A stretch of DNA of 47,006 nt, taken from NCBI GenBank assembly GCA_012034655.1, contig JAAUOZ010000015.1, positions 1 to 47,006 on the forward strand. The letters run 5' to 3'. This DNA is from Leptolyngbyaceae cyanobacterium CSU_1_3 (lineage in GTDB: Bacteria > Cyanobacteriota > Cyanobacteriia > Leptolyngbyales > Leptolyngbyaceae). The notes beneath the pieces are model-generated. The model worked only from the letters and a program-made list of their open reading frames with translations, ran no database searches and was not told where the DNA came from. Every line of letters starts with the position of its first letter. The stretch's first letter is position 1. A program made the position numbers and the translations under genes. Of the stretch, positions 19,701-27,388 are shown one piece after another.

Positions 19701-19805
19701 ATCGAAGAAGCCCAAGGCTGGATTATTAACTCACAAGGTGAGATTACTCTAGTCGGCCGTCAGTCTTTAGCATTGCTCTGTGATGTAGATCGCTCAAAAA
19801 ACTAA
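16749..19805 (+). CDS. Filamentous-haemagglutinin-like two-partner secreted exoprotein
   Basis: 1018 residues. After a signal peptide (cleavage near ATAQ, residue 35) comes the TPS/haemagglutination-activity domain (about 36-290), with the signature NPNGIIF and an N-terminal GSERSLL-type start. The rest is a beta-helix of Gly/Asn-rich repeats (GNAGNI.I, SGRGGDI.I types) up to about residue 910. A cyanobacterial C-terminal tail (...AQGWIINSQGEITLVG...) closes it. The protein is predicted to cross the outer membrane by a TpsB partner, which is not in the window, and to sit on the cell surface as an adhesin or S-layer-like filament. The TPR-CHAT gene starts 10 bases downstream, so they are one transcript. 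Confidence 0.92.
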   Translation: MKTLTWHQWLETSRFALITISLNAIALLSSPATAQIAPDNTLGSERSLLRQNVIINNRNSDRIEGGARRGANLFHSFEQFNITDGQRLYFANPDGVVNIINRVTGGNSSNILGTLGIQGSANLFLLNPNGIIFGKDASLDMKGSLVATTANRLQFGTQGFFSTDDPQAPPLLTINPSALLFTQITPGKIQTQSVADAGRDLVEAPLFGLRVANSQNLLLIGGDVIIQGGLHTLGGKLGIVAAATPATVELSSDPRPFVRQVSNTSARANVLINQNAFLNVMADGGGEIQINAEGIKIQEGSRLLAGIDEGSGNRDSKAGDIILDATGNIEVSRSSIQNALFGRGASGDLVIRARSLVLNKEAILLAATASQGNAGQVKIQVADSVILTESAKIFNVIDLGDPKSIGITGGIFLEANSLTMTDGSQLGSYTGGIGNVGDIVVQVRGDAILTGMNSQGLRSGMFNVVTSGAVGNAGDIRLSAGSLSITNGALLQTSTYGQGNAGNVKIQVQDRFLLAGEAAGIYDGTSIFSAVGLDAVGKGGDIDIQAGSLTVLNLAELTANTFALGNAGNITIQVRGQAIFDDGGAFSAVGNSPLLGSGNGGNIRISANQVELRNGTALVTRVSDNSRGNAGSVTITATERVIIDGRNSDGDRSGIFTQVNPGAVGDANNIQITTDRLTLSNGGLLEANIEGVGRAGDIGINARILEVLTGGKLVTTTSGSSSAGNIVIESDRINLSGRDSGLFANAETGATGRGGDINVNARRLSIADQASITVSSLTGQAGNLNIAVDEILLNRGRLTAESGRGSGAEINLSQIESLLLRNNSLISAQAFDNATGGNVTVNAKNGVVVAVPNQNNDIIAIASQGRGGNISITTQGLFGIEQRVATPGNQTNDIDASSQFNQSGAVTINRPDIDPTQGLAELPSEPRSPQPLASCQPGRSPGGRFIATGTGGLPSHPDEPLSNLGSLDDLALPAQWSHAEAPNLIEEAQGWIINSQGEITLVGRQSLALLCDVDRSKN

Positions 19806-19815
19806 GATATATATT

Positions 19816-22380
19816 ATGTTCAAAACGATTCTACTTGCTCTGTTTAGCCTGATTCTCGCCCTGGGACTTTCGATGCTGCCCGCCAATCCATCGACCCCAA
19901 ATTCTTTGCTGCAACAAGGATTAGAACTCTATCAAAAGGATCGCTTTACTGAGTCGATTCAGCTTTACCAACAAGCGATCGCAGACTACACAAAACGCAA
20001 AGACTCACTCAGCGAAGCTCTAGCCCAACGCTATCTCGCTCTGGCATATCAAGAATTAGGACAGTGGAAACAGGCAAAAGCAGCAATCGATCGCAGCCTA
20101 GAACAACTCAAAACACACCCTGCTCAAAATTCAACTTATTCTGAAGTTTTGGCTAAAGTGTTGAACACTCAAGGACGCTATCTATTTCAAACTGGGCAAA
20201 CCCAAGCAGCATTAGAAACTTGGAAACAAGCCACACTGAACTATCAAAAAGCAGGGCAAGACGCAGGCGTGATCAGTAGCCTAACGAATCAAGCTATCTC
20301 CCTACAGACCCTTGGGTTTAGTGTTCAGGCGCAGACCACACTCGCCGCCATTCACCAAGCGTTGCAGCAGTCTAAAAATACTGCACTCAAAGCAGAAGGA
20401 CTGAGCTACCTTGGAGAAGCCTTGAGAAAGCTTGGTAGCTTGAATCAATCTAGGCAAATTCTGCAAGAAAGCTTAACTGCAACAAAAGATCCAACGATTC
20501 GCAGCAAGATTTTACTAGAGTTAGGCAATACAGAAAGAGCGATCGCCAGTCGGAGTCTAGCGATCGGGCAAGAAGCAGAATCGACCCAACAGACGCAAAC
20601 CGCATTAGACTACTATCAACGATCGCTTCAGCTTGCACCTTCCCCTCCTCTTAAGCTTCAAGCGCAACTCAACCTATTTAGTCTATTAGTAGAAACCCAA
20701 CAAACTGAACTTGCAACCCAGCAATGGCGAACCATTCAACCGCTTCTGACCAACCTATCCGCTACTCGCAATAATATCTATGCTCAACTCAATGCGGCTC
20801 AAAATCTGGTCAACCTCAAACGCAATGCTAAAACCTTTCCTACTGACTTAGAGATTGCTCAACTCATTACAACAGCTTACAAACAAGCACAAACTCTCCA
20901 AGATCCTAGAACCGAATCCTATGCGTTAGGGCAACTCGGCGAGCTATACGAATCTACTCAGCAATGGTCAGAGGCACAAAAGCTGACCCTTCAAGCCCTT
21001 CTCCAGATCGAAGGATTGCAAGCTCCCGATATGCGCTATCGCTGGGAATGGCAACTCGGACGATTGTTCAAGCAGCAAGGCGATCGACACAATGCAATCG
21101 AAGCCTATAAAAGAGCAATTACTGCTTTACAATCTGTGCGAGAAAATCTTCTCTTGGTCAATCCTGATGTTCAGTTTTCCTTTCGCGATCGTGTTGAACC
21201 TATCTATCGCGACTTCACCGCTCTACTCTTACAATCTACAACCGAGCCACCGCAACTTCAATCTGCGATCGCCAACATTGACTCTCTGCAACTCGCAGAA
21301 CTCGAAAACTTCCTCCGTTGTGATCTTTCTCAAGCGGCTTCACTCAGCCAAAATCTCGATCGCATTGATCCTCATGCTGCATTCATCTATCCGATTATTT
21401 TGAGCGATCGAATCGAAGTGATTGTTCGGCTACCAGGACAAGCCCTCAAGCATTACACTACAATGATTGATCAAGCTACAGTCGAAAGAACCCTGCGAGA
21501 ACTCCGCCAAGCTATTCTAAGAACCAATGCGAGTCCTGTTATCGAACGCGCCAAACAAGTCTATTCATGGCTGATTGAACCATTGGAATCAGATTTAACC
21601 AAGAACATTGAAACCTTAGTCTTTGTTCTAGATGGAGATTTACGCAACATTCCGATGTCGGTTCTCTATGATGCCAAAACCGATCAATACTTGGTCGAAA
21701 AATCTTATGCGATCGCACTTCTTCCCAGTTCCCAACTCTTCGATCTGCGGACACTATCACAGCGTGGCAAAGTTCTAGGCGCAGGAATCAGCGAACCTTT
21801 ACAAGTGGGCAAGCGACGATTTAATGCCCTCAATGCTAGCGCAGAACTCACTCAGATTCCAACGATCGCAAAAAACGAAATTCTGCTCAATGCAACCTTT
21901 ACTCAGACTAACTTACAGGAGAAGCTGCGATCGCAAGAATTCTCGATCGTGCATCTAGTTACCCATGGTCACTTCAGTTCTAACCCAGAAGAAACCTATC
22001 TTCTCATCCATAGTTCTACTCCATCATCAGGTGAACTGCTCAAACCTAACGATCTCACCCTCTTGCTACAACCGACCAATCGCGCGATCGATTTACTCGT
22101 TCTGAGTGCTTGCAAAACGGCTGAGGGAGACAATCGTGCAACTTTAGGGCTAGTTGGGCTAGCAGTGCGGGCGGGAGCGCGAAGCACCCTAGGAACACTC
22201 TGGCAAGTCAGCGATGAATCAACCATTCAACTCATGAATCAGTTTTATCATGAGTTGAAACAGTCAGAACTGTCAAAGGCAAAGGCATTGCATCATGCTC
22301 AGCAATCTTTACTCAAAGAGGCAAAGTATCAAAACCCTTATCATTGGGCATCTTACATTCTTGTCGGAAATTGGCTGTAG
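19816..22380 (+). CDS. TPR-CHAT caspase-like protease, exported or membrane-anchored
   Basis: 854 residues. A hydrophobic N-terminus (about 3-22) is either a signal peptide or an anchor, so it may act outside the cytoplasm. TPR repeats fill residues about 30-450. The C-terminal CHAT domain has His717 in LVTHGHF and Cys766 in LSACKTAEG, the caspase-type dyad, plus the conserved GARSTLGTLWQV and HWASYILVGNW stretches. It sits 10 bases below the haemagglutinin gene, a pairing common in cyanobacteria. The TPR part may recognise the haemagglutinin or another surface protein, which CHAT could cleave (inference). No gasdermin partner is present. Confidence 0.93.
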   Translation: MFKTILLALFSLILALGLSMLPANPSTPNSLLQQGLELYQKDRFTESIQLYQQAIADYTKRKDSLSEALAQRYLALAYQELGQWKQAKAAIDRSLEQLKTHPAQNSTYSEVLAKVLNTQGRYLFQTGQTQAALETWKQATLNYQKAGQDAGVISSLTNQAISLQTLGFSVQAQTTLAAIHQALQQSKNTALKAEGLSYLGEALRKLGSLNQSRQILQESLTATKDPTIRSKILLELGNTERAIASRSLAIGQEAESTQQTQTALDYYQRSLQLAPSPPLKLQAQLNLFSLLVETQQTELATQQWRTIQPLLTNLSATRNNIYAQLNAAQNLVNLKRNAKTFPTDLEIAQLITTAYKQAQTLQDPRTESYALGQLGELYESTQQWSEAQKLTLQALLQIEGLQAPDMRYRWEWQLGRLFKQQGDRHNAIEAYKRAITALQSVRENLLLVNPDVQFSFRDRVEPIYRDFTALLLQSTTEPPQLQSAIANIDSLQLAELENFLRCDLSQAASLSQNLDRIDPHAAFIYPIILSDRIEVIVRLPGQALKHYTTMIDQATVERTLRELRQAILRTNASPVIERAKQVYSWLIEPLESDLTKNIETLVFVLDGDLRNIPMSVLYDAKTDQYLVEKSYAIALLPSSQLFDLRTLSQRGKVLGAGISEPLQVGKRRFNALNASAELTQIPTIAKNEILLNATFTQTNLQEKLRSQEFSIVHLVTHGHFSSNPEETYLLIHSSTPSSGELLKPNDLTLLLQPTNRAIDLLVLSACKTAEGDNRATLGLVGLAVRAGARSTLGTLWQVSDESTIQLMNQFYHELKQSELSKAKALHHAQQSLLKEAKYQNPYHWASYILVGNWL

Positions 22381-22420
22381 GAACTTGCAGAGCAATAGTT
22401 GCAGATATATATTTTCGTAA

Positions 22421-22657
22421 TCATTTGCGATCGTGTTTCAGCTTACTCCAGAGAAACCACCAAAGCTCCAATCCAATTAAGAACAATCCACCTGCTGCTA
22501 CACCAACCTTGATCTCCAAAGATTGCTCAACCTGCTCAAACTTTCCTTGAGAGGCTGAATGTGGCTTTGGCATTTCAGCCGCTACGCTTCCAGATACTAT
22601 CCCTAGAAACAGCCCTATGCCAGCTAAACTACCTATAAGCTTGCCTTTACTCAGCAT
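22421..22657 (-). CDS. Small membrane protein linked to the copper ATPase
   Basis: 78 residues. A signal peptide or first hydrophobic segment (about 7-26) is followed by a polar stretch and a membrane segment with LELWWFLWSK near the C-terminus. It starts 11 bases after the copper-ATPase stop and has a clear AAGGAG before its ATG, so it is translated from the same transcript. The LELWWFL pattern recalls the membrane-anchor part of cyanobacterial cupredoxin-like proteins, but the copper domain itself is missing here. A role in copper handling is inferred from location only. Confidence 0.6.
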   Translation of the reverse strand: MLSKGKLIGSLAGIGLFLGIVSGSVAAEMPKPHSASQGKFEQVEQSLEIKVGVAAGGLFLIGLELWWFLWSKLKHDRK

Positions 22658-22668
22658 GGCTCAACTCC

Positions 22669-24930
22669 TTAGGTCAATGTCTTAGGTTGAAAGTTCCGTA
22701 ACCGCAAGGCATTAGTCACCACAGAAACGGAGCTAAATGCCATTGCTGCTCCGGCAACAATCGGGCTGAGCAACCAGCCGAATAGGGGATATAGAATGCC
22801 CGCCGCGATCGGAATGCCTGCCACATTATAGATGAAGGCAAAGAAGAGATTTTGGCGAATGTTTCGCATGGTGGCACGAGAAAGCTGAATAGCAGTAACA
22901 ATCCCTTGCAGGTCGCCAGAAATGAGGGTGATGTCACTCGCCGCGATCGCGACATCGGTTCCTGTACCAATGGCAATGCCGACCTGTGCTTGAGCCAACG
23001 CAGGTGCATCATTGATGCCATCTCCAACCATTGCCACGATTTTGCCCTCAGATTGGAGCTTGTAAACTTGAGCCGCTTTTTGATCGGGTCGGACTTCTGC
23101 AAACACCCGATCGATGCCCACCTCACGGGCGATCGTCTCTGCGGTCTGCCGATTATCCCCCGTCATCATCACCACCTCTAAGCCCAATCGCTTCAACGCT
23201 CGAACTGCTTGATTTGAGGTCGGCTTAAGAGCATCTGCAATTCCCATTAACCCCTGAAGCTCACTATCAATGGCAATCAAAATAACAGTTTTACCCAAAG
23301 ATTCTAATTGTTCCTGATCTGGTTGCAACCCTTGAGTGATAATGCCTAGTTCTTGCATCCATTGCTGAGTGCCGATTTGAATCGATTGTTCAGATACCCT
23401 CCCTTGGACTCCGCTGCCGACGATCGCCTCAAAGCCCCAAACGTCTTCTAGCGTAACTTCTTGCGACTGGGCATACCGAACAATTGCCTCACCCAGTGGG
23501 TGTTCAGAATTTTGCTCCACGGAAGCCGCCAGTTGTAGAAGCCTGAGTTCATGACTGTTTGCAGTTCCCCCAGTGGTGATGAAGTCTGTAACAGTGGGTT
23601 GACCTTGCGTGAGGGTTCCGGTTTTATCAAGCACGATCGTCTGAATCTTGTGGGCAAGCTCTAAACTTTCTGCCCCTTTGATCAAAATGCCATGCTCTGC
23701 GCCTTTTCCTGTGCCCACCATAATTGAGGTCGGCGTTGCCAATCCTAATGCACAGGGGCAGGCAATAATTAGCACCTCCACCATTGTGATCAACGCCAGG
23801 GTAAAGCTGCCCATGGCTATAAACCAGATGACAAAAGTAGCGATCGCAATCGCAATCACAGCAGGCACAAACCAACCCGTTACCTGATCTGCCAATCGTT
23901 GAATCGGAGCTTTCGATCCCTGCGCTTGCTGGACTAATTCGACAATTTGCGCCAAGAAGGTGTCTTTGCCAACTCGCGTGGCTCGAAACTTGAAGCTCCC
24001 GGTTTTGTTGATTGTGGCCCCAATCACTTCATCGCCTGCCTGCTTTTTGACGGCTACACTTTCCCCCGTCACCATTGCCTCATCGATCGTAGAACTGCCT
24101 TCAATCACTTCGCCATCCACAGGAATCTTTTCACCAGGGCGCACGGCTACAATATCCCCTAACTGCACCTCCGCGATCGGCACTTCCATTTCTCGACCAT
24201 TCCGAATAATGCGGGCATCGCGCGCTTGCAGCCCCATCAGCTTACGAATCGCTTCAGAAGTTTGCCCTCTAGCCCGGTTCTCAAACAGTCGCCCTAACAA
24301 AATCAGCGTAATGACGATCGCTGCTACTTCGTAGTAGACGCTGGGCATTAGCCCCTGAGCCGTCAGAAAGCCGGGGTTAATCGTGACAAACAGCGAGTAG
24401 AAATAAGCTGCGCTCGTGCCCAAGGCAATCAATGTGTCCATTGTGGCGGTATGGCGCTTCAACGCCTTCCAACCATTGATATAGAACGATCGACCACACC
24501 AAAACTGTACCGGAGCCGTGAGAACTGCCTGTAGCCAAAAATTGTGTAGCCAAGAAGGAATGAATGGCAGATGCAACCCGGTCATCATCGGCAGTGACCC
24601 TATCAACAACACCGCCCCGATCGCAGATCCTAGCCAAATTTTGCGGGTTAGCGCCTGTGATTCTGCCATCCGTGCCGTTTTTTCGGCATCATCTTCACCC
24701 GTCACCCGCTCCAATTCTGGCAGCGAGAAGGCTGAGTAACCCGCTTCATAAACAGCTTCTTGAATGGCTTCTAGGTCTGTACGCTGCAAGTCATAGGTAA
24801 CAGTTGCTTGTTCTGCACCAAAGTTTACACTGGCTTCAGCGACCCCTGAAACCCTCCGAATGGCTTGCTCAATGTTGTTCGCACAGGCGGCACAACTCAT
24901 GCCTCTCAGTTTTAAGATTGTAGTATCCAT
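22669..24930 (-). CDS. Copper-translocating P1B-type ATPase
   Basis: 753 residues from ATG 24930; an upstream extension to 24987 lacks family similarity. An N-terminal heavy-metal domain has GMSCAACA (Cys13 and Cys16). The membrane segments contain [10 protein letters not shown] (near 391), which defines copper-specific P1B-1 ATPases. DKTGTLTQG (near 434) holds the phosphorylated Asp; MTGDN and [10 protein letters not shown] complete the ATPase. It pumps Cu(I) across a membrane: either out of the cell (CopA) or into thylakoids (PacS/CtaA), which the sequence does not settle. A CopM-like gene lies across the spacer, which supports a copper resistance or supply role. Confidence 0.95.
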   Translation of the reverse strand: MDTTILKLRGMSCAACANNIEQAIRRVSGVAEASVNFGAEQATVTYDLQRTDLEAIQEAVYEAGYSAFSLPELERVTGEDDAEKTARMAESQALTRKIWLGSAIGAVLLIGSLPMMTGLHLPFIPSWLHNFWLQAVLTAPVQFWCGRSFYINGWKALKRHTATMDTLIALGTSAAYFYSLFVTINPGFLTAQGLMPSVYYEVAAIVITLILLGRLFENRARGQTSEAIRKLMGLQARDARIIRNGREMEVPIAEVQLGDIVAVRPGEKIPVDGEVIEGSSTIDEAMVTGESVAVKKQAGDEVIGATINKTGSFKFRATRVGKDTFLAQIVELVQQAQGSKAPIQRLADQVTGWFVPAVIAIAIATFVIWFIAMGSFTLALITMVEVLIIACPCALGLATPTSIMVGTGKGAEHGILIKGAESLELAHKIQTIVLDKTGTLTQGQPTVTDFITTGGTANSHELRLLQLAASVEQNSEHPLGEAIVRYAQSQEVTLEDVWGFEAIVGSGVQGRVSEQSIQIGTQQWMQELGIITQGLQPDQEQLESLGKTVILIAIDSELQGLMGIADALKPTSNQAVRALKRLGLEVVMMTGDNRQTAETIAREVGIDRVFAEVRPDQKAAQVYKLQSEGKIVAMVGDGINDAPALAQAQVGIAIGTGTDVAIAASDITLISGDLQGIVTAIQLSRATMRNIRQNLFFAFIYNVAGIPIAAGILYPLFGWLLSPIVAGAAMAFSSVSVVTNALRLRNFQPKTLT

Positions 24931-25324
24931 CGTGACCAAGCTTACGTAACGGTGTATCCTGCGGCAACGATCGATCTCATCTCTCACCGTTGCTTTAGGC
25001 TGTTGAGTTTCGATTGTGACTTACTTTGTTTTAGGGTCTGCCTCTACTTTTTTTGCGGTTGGGTCGCTTGCGAAGCTGGGAATCAATTGCGAAGCTGGGA
25101 ACCAATAAAACTCCTGCACAAATACTCTATCCTTACCCTAGCAGGGAACCAAAGAAAACAAGACTGATAGCTCCCTTCTCCCCAGAGGGAAGAGTTGCGG
25201 GGAAGGCTTCGCCTCACTTCGTGAGCAGGGCTGTCCGAATTCACGCAGGGGGTCTAATCAGCTTTCAATCTTCACCTTAAAGGCGTATCCAGATCCCCAC
25301 GTCTCTCTTCCGAAAGAAGGAAAA

Positions 25325-25391
25325 TTTCACCCTTTATTTCACCCTTTAGAGTGAGCGCTATTTCATCCTGATTTCATCCTAATTTCATCAC
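25325..25391 (+). promoter_or_regulatory. Direct repeats TTTCAC/TTTCAT, candidate response-regulator site
   Basis: TTTCACCCT occurs at 25325 and 25337, and TTTCATCC or TTTCATCA at 25361, 25372 and 25383 (11-base period). Such helix-spaced direct repeats suit OmpR/PhoB-family regulators. In Synechocystis, CopR binds TTCAT direct repeats before copM; here the spacing is 6 bases rather than the reported 4-5, so the match is suggestive only. Confidence 0.4.
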
Positions 25392-25475
25392 TGTATGACA
25401 GATTGAAGAGATGTGCTAATTGGATATTGACTCACCCTGCTAAGGAGTGTGGATTGATCAATGCCGGAGATCTTT

Positions 25476-25672
25476 GCCCTCACCCCCTAACCCTTCTCCC
25501 AACCTAGTGGTCTGTCCAGAAAATTTTGACGGGTTGAAAACCCTCAAAATTTAACCTGAATCAATCTCCTAGCGTTTGGTTACCCGTCAATCATTCATTG
25601 ACGGACTACTAGGAGAAGGGGAACCGGACTCTTGCTCCCTCTCCCAGATTGGGAGAGTTCTGGGGTGAGGGC
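25476..25672. repeat. Dispersed palindromic repeat (CTCACCCC family), interrupted
   Basis: Perfect 11-base ends GCCCTCACCCC (25476-25486) and GGGGTGAGGGC (25662-25672) enclose nested hairpins such as CTCTCCCAGATTGGGAGAG. Related copies occur at 31043-31145 and 37486-37566. A separate element of about 110 bases (25503-25613) is inserted in its left part. Confidence 0.75.
25505..25611. mobile_element. MITE-like element inserted in the palindromic repeat
   Basis: About 107 bases bounded by TA. Ends are imperfect terminal inverted repeats: TAGTGGTCTGTCCA at the left, and the right end reads TAGTAGTCCGTCAA on the other strand. A second shared inner motif (TTGACGGGT) lies near each end. The flanking repeat reads continuously if the element and one TA are removed, implying TA target duplication as in IS630/Tc1 elements. 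It has no room for a transposase. The parent element is not in the window. Confidence 0.7.
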
Positions 25673-25688
25673 AAGACAGCGTTGCAGT

Positions 25689-25730
25689 TGATGAAATGAT
25701 TTAATCCACTGATGAAATGATTTAATCCAC
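25689..25730. repeat. 21-bp tandem duplication upstream of copM-like gene
   Basis: TGATGAAATGATTTAATCCAC is present twice with no spacer, 70 bases before the CopM-like start. It could double a regulator site or be a replication slip. Confidence 0.7.
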
Positions 25731-25800
25731 AACGCCCTCCTAGCATTCTTTTTTCTGGTATTTTATTTCGCTCACTCTTTACTTGGGTCACACAGAACAT

Positions 25801-26487
25801 ATGTCTCATAGCTTCTTCGCAAAAACAGGTTTTCTAGCTCTGACGCTAGGGACGATCGTCACCACCCCCTTTCTGAATGCTTGCTCTACTACCACCCAAA
25901 ATCAAGCTTTGCCTAATCCATCTGCAACCAATGCTGAATCGATGCAAGGTACAAATCATCCCAGTATGGGCGATATGAACCACAGCACCCAACTGGAACT
26001 AGGCCCAGCCGATGCCGACTTTGACCTGCGATTTGTCGATGCCATGATTCCCCACCACCAAGGAGCCGTCAAAATGGCAAAAGAAGCACAGCAGAAATCC
26101 AAACGTCCTGAAATTCAAGCACTAGCAGCTAATATTATCAAAGCTCAGGATCAAGAAATTAATCAAATGAAGCAATGGCGACAAGCCTGGTATCCCAAAG
26201 CCAGTACCGAGCCGATCGCTTACAACTCAAAGATGGGTCATTCTATGCCAATGTCTCCAGATCAGATGCAAGGCATGATGATGAGCATAGATTTGGGCGC
26301 GGCAGATGACCAGTTGGATCTGCGGTTTCTCAATGCTATGATTCCCCATCACGAAGGGGCAATAAAAATGGCGCAGGCTGCCTTGAGCCAATCGAAGCGT
26401 CCTGAAATTCAAAAGCTGGCTCAAGAAATTATTACTTCTCAGAAGGCTGAAATTACGCAAATGCAACACTGGAAAAAATCCTGGTAA
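25801..26487 (+). CDS. copM: CopM-like periplasmic copper-binding protein (tandem DUF305)
   Basis: 228 residues. A lipoprotein-like signal ends in LNAC (Cys near residue 28). Two DUF305 units follow (about 75-140 and 160-228), each with DLRF..AMIPHH.GA..MA, where the His pair and Met residues are likely metal ligands. Between them is a Met/His-rich stretch (MGHSMPMSPDQMQGMMM) typical of copper binding. In Synechocystis the DUF305 protein CopM binds copper in the periplasm and helps keep it out. The copper ATPase lies across the spacer. ATG 25801 gives the best signal peptide; a TTG at 25783 is less likely. The gene symbol is by homology of domain and context, not by a database match. Confidence 0.85.
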   Translation: MSHSFFAKTGFLALTLGTIVTTPFLNACSTTTQNQALPNPSATNAESMQGTNHPSMGDMNHSTQLELGPADADFDLRFVDAMIPHHQGAVKMAKEAQQKSKRPEIQALAANIIKAQDQEINQMKQWRQAWYPKASTEPIAYNSKMGHSMPMSPDQMQGMMMSIDLGAADDQLDLRFLNAMIPHHEGAIKMAQAALSQSKRPEIQKLAQEIITSQKAEITQMQHWKKSW

Positions 26488-26521
26488 GTAGCTGAATGGA
26501 ATTAAAGCAAACCAGATACCG

Positions 26522-26582
26522 AGTTTCGACTGCGCTCAACCCTTCTCCAACAAAGAATTTGAGCATTGAGCGCAGTCAAAAT
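26522..26582. repeat. TTTCGACT dispersed repeat, copy 1
   Basis: TTTCGACTGCGCTCAAC and GAGCATTGAGCGCAGTC face each other as an imperfect palindrome. The 61-base copy is nearly identical to 32041-32103, and a shorter relative lies at 28688-28732. The rest of the 26488-26817 gap holds the next gene's promoter and an inverted repeat; no other gene was seen. Confidence 0.75.
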
Positions 26583-26680
26583 ACATACAAATAATTCTGC
26601 CTTCCTACTAGGTTGAAAATGTGGAATGTTAGATCTGTGCTCTCTAATACCAATCCCATAAACTAGACGTAAACTGTATT

Positions 26681-26796
26681 GGTTAACACAGAAAGTGAAA
26701 ATCTTCTCATGAAATGTTCACACTTTCTTCATCTACAGATTGCAAAGTGAAAGTCGAAACCAATTGCAACTGTTCTGGTTTCTTTCACTGTTAACC
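26681..26796. promoter_or_regulatory. Inverted repeat upstream of the Ser-Asn repeat gene
   Basis: GGTTAACA (26681-26688) and TGTTAACC (26789-26796) are exact inverted copies, each followed inward by GTGAAA/TTTCAC-type sequence. They flank about 100 bases directly before the gene's Shine-Dalgarno (AAGGAG 26805-26810). Possible regulator site or long-stem leader. Confidence 0.4.
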
Positions 26797-26817
26797 TAGT
26801 TTGCAAGGAGATTGCAA

Positions 26818-27156
26818 ATGAGTCCTAAAGTTATTCTTGGCTTACTCATTGGCGCTGGCGCTGGAGTGTTATTGCCAATCGGAAACTCATCGGCTACTGC
26901 TGCTGTGCTTTCAGAGCGATCTGAGTCGGCACGGCAATCAGCCATCCAGGTTGAAGTGGTTGATTTAGAAGGACGCAGTTCTTCTGAGATGTTGATTGCT
27001 AGCAATAGCAGTAGCAACAGCAACAGCAACAGTAATAGCAACAGCAACAGTAACAGTAACAGTAACAGTAACAGCAACAGCAACAGCAACAGTAATAGCA
27101 ACAGCAACAGTAACAGTAATAGCGATTCTGGCAATTACTGGTGGTGGTTTTGGTAA
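26818..27156 (+). CDS. Exported Ser-Asn dipeptide-repeat protein with Trp-rich C-terminus
   Basis: 112 residues; I do not recognise a family. An N-terminal hydrophobic segment (about 4-22, with Gly-Ala pairs) looks like a signal peptide with cleavage near ATAA. Residues about 30-58 form a short acidic/polar region. Then come 18 consecutive Asn-Ser units, one Asp-Ser, and the C-terminal end GNYWWWFW. The start at ATG 26818 is fixed by AAGGAG seven bases upstream. The layout (leader, repeats, aromatic tail) resembles a ribosomally made, enzyme-modified peptide, and a JmjC/cupin oxygenase follows; both points are inference. A flexible surface linker protein is the plainer alternative. Confidence 0.65.
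   Translation: MSPKVILGLLIGAGAGVLLPIGNSSATAAVLSERSESARQSAIQVEVVDLEGRSSSEMLIASNSSSNSNSNSNSNSNSNSNSNSNSNSNSNSNSNSNSNSNSDSGNYWWWFW
27016..27123 (+). repeat. Hexanucleotide repeat (18 units) within the Ser-Asn gene
   Basis: Eighteen AAY-AGY units encode Asn-Ser. The synonymous bases show a higher-order pattern: a 44-base block at 27016-27059 recurs exactly at 27076-27119, a 60-base period. This indicates recent segmental duplication inside the repeat and makes length change by slippage likely. Confidence 0.9.
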
Positions 27157-27237
27157 TCGAGTCACGATTGTCCGCCTGATTGAAGCGAGAATTTAAGGGT
27201 TTGTAGTTACCTTTTCTAGGAAGGTCTATACCCACGT

Positions 27238-27318
27238 AAGGGAGCTAAAATCGATTGTTTGAAGTATTATCGTTGCTGTTGAACTTCGACAAGCTAGCTA
27301 TTTAGCTCCCTTTTTTTT
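27238..27318 (+). terminator. Terminator-like long-loop hairpin after the Ser-Asn gene
   Basis: AAGGGAGCTAAA (27238-27249) pairs with TTTAGCTCCCTT (27301-27312), and eight or more T follow. The loop is about 51 bases, unusually long, so termination may be partial and let transcription reach the oxygenase gene. Confidence 0.6.
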
Positions 27319-27388
27319 CAATTTTTAGCCATACCCAATGATTCCTGGATAAGCATTTTCCCTTTCTAAGATTGAGCATTATTGTGCT

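Larger units (their letters stand above)
24931..25800. other. 870-base repeat-rich spacer between copper ATPase and CopM-like genes
   Basis: No convincing gene. The spacer holds a 15-bp direct repeat (25068-25082 and 25087-25101), TTTCAC/TTTCAT direct repeats (25325-25391), a palindromic dispersed repeat interrupted by a small transposon-like element, and a 21-bp tandem duplication (25689-25730). Further fragments of palindrome-like repeats appear around 25170-25240. The divergent promoters of both copper genes must lie here. Confidence 0.6.

Noticed and set aside
19816..22380. CHAT-gasdermin defence system
   Set aside because: No gasdermin-like gene adjoins either CHAT gene; the TPR-CHAT is paired with a haemagglutinin instead.
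27001..27123. Regular repeat resembling a CRISPR array
   Set aside because: There are no spacers; the six-base units are in frame and code for Asn-Ser within a gene with a good ribosome binding site.
26796..27134. Antisense frames with poly-Leu or Cys/Tyr repeats
   Set aside because: These are other-frame readings of the Asn-Ser repeat with no start signal or family likeness.
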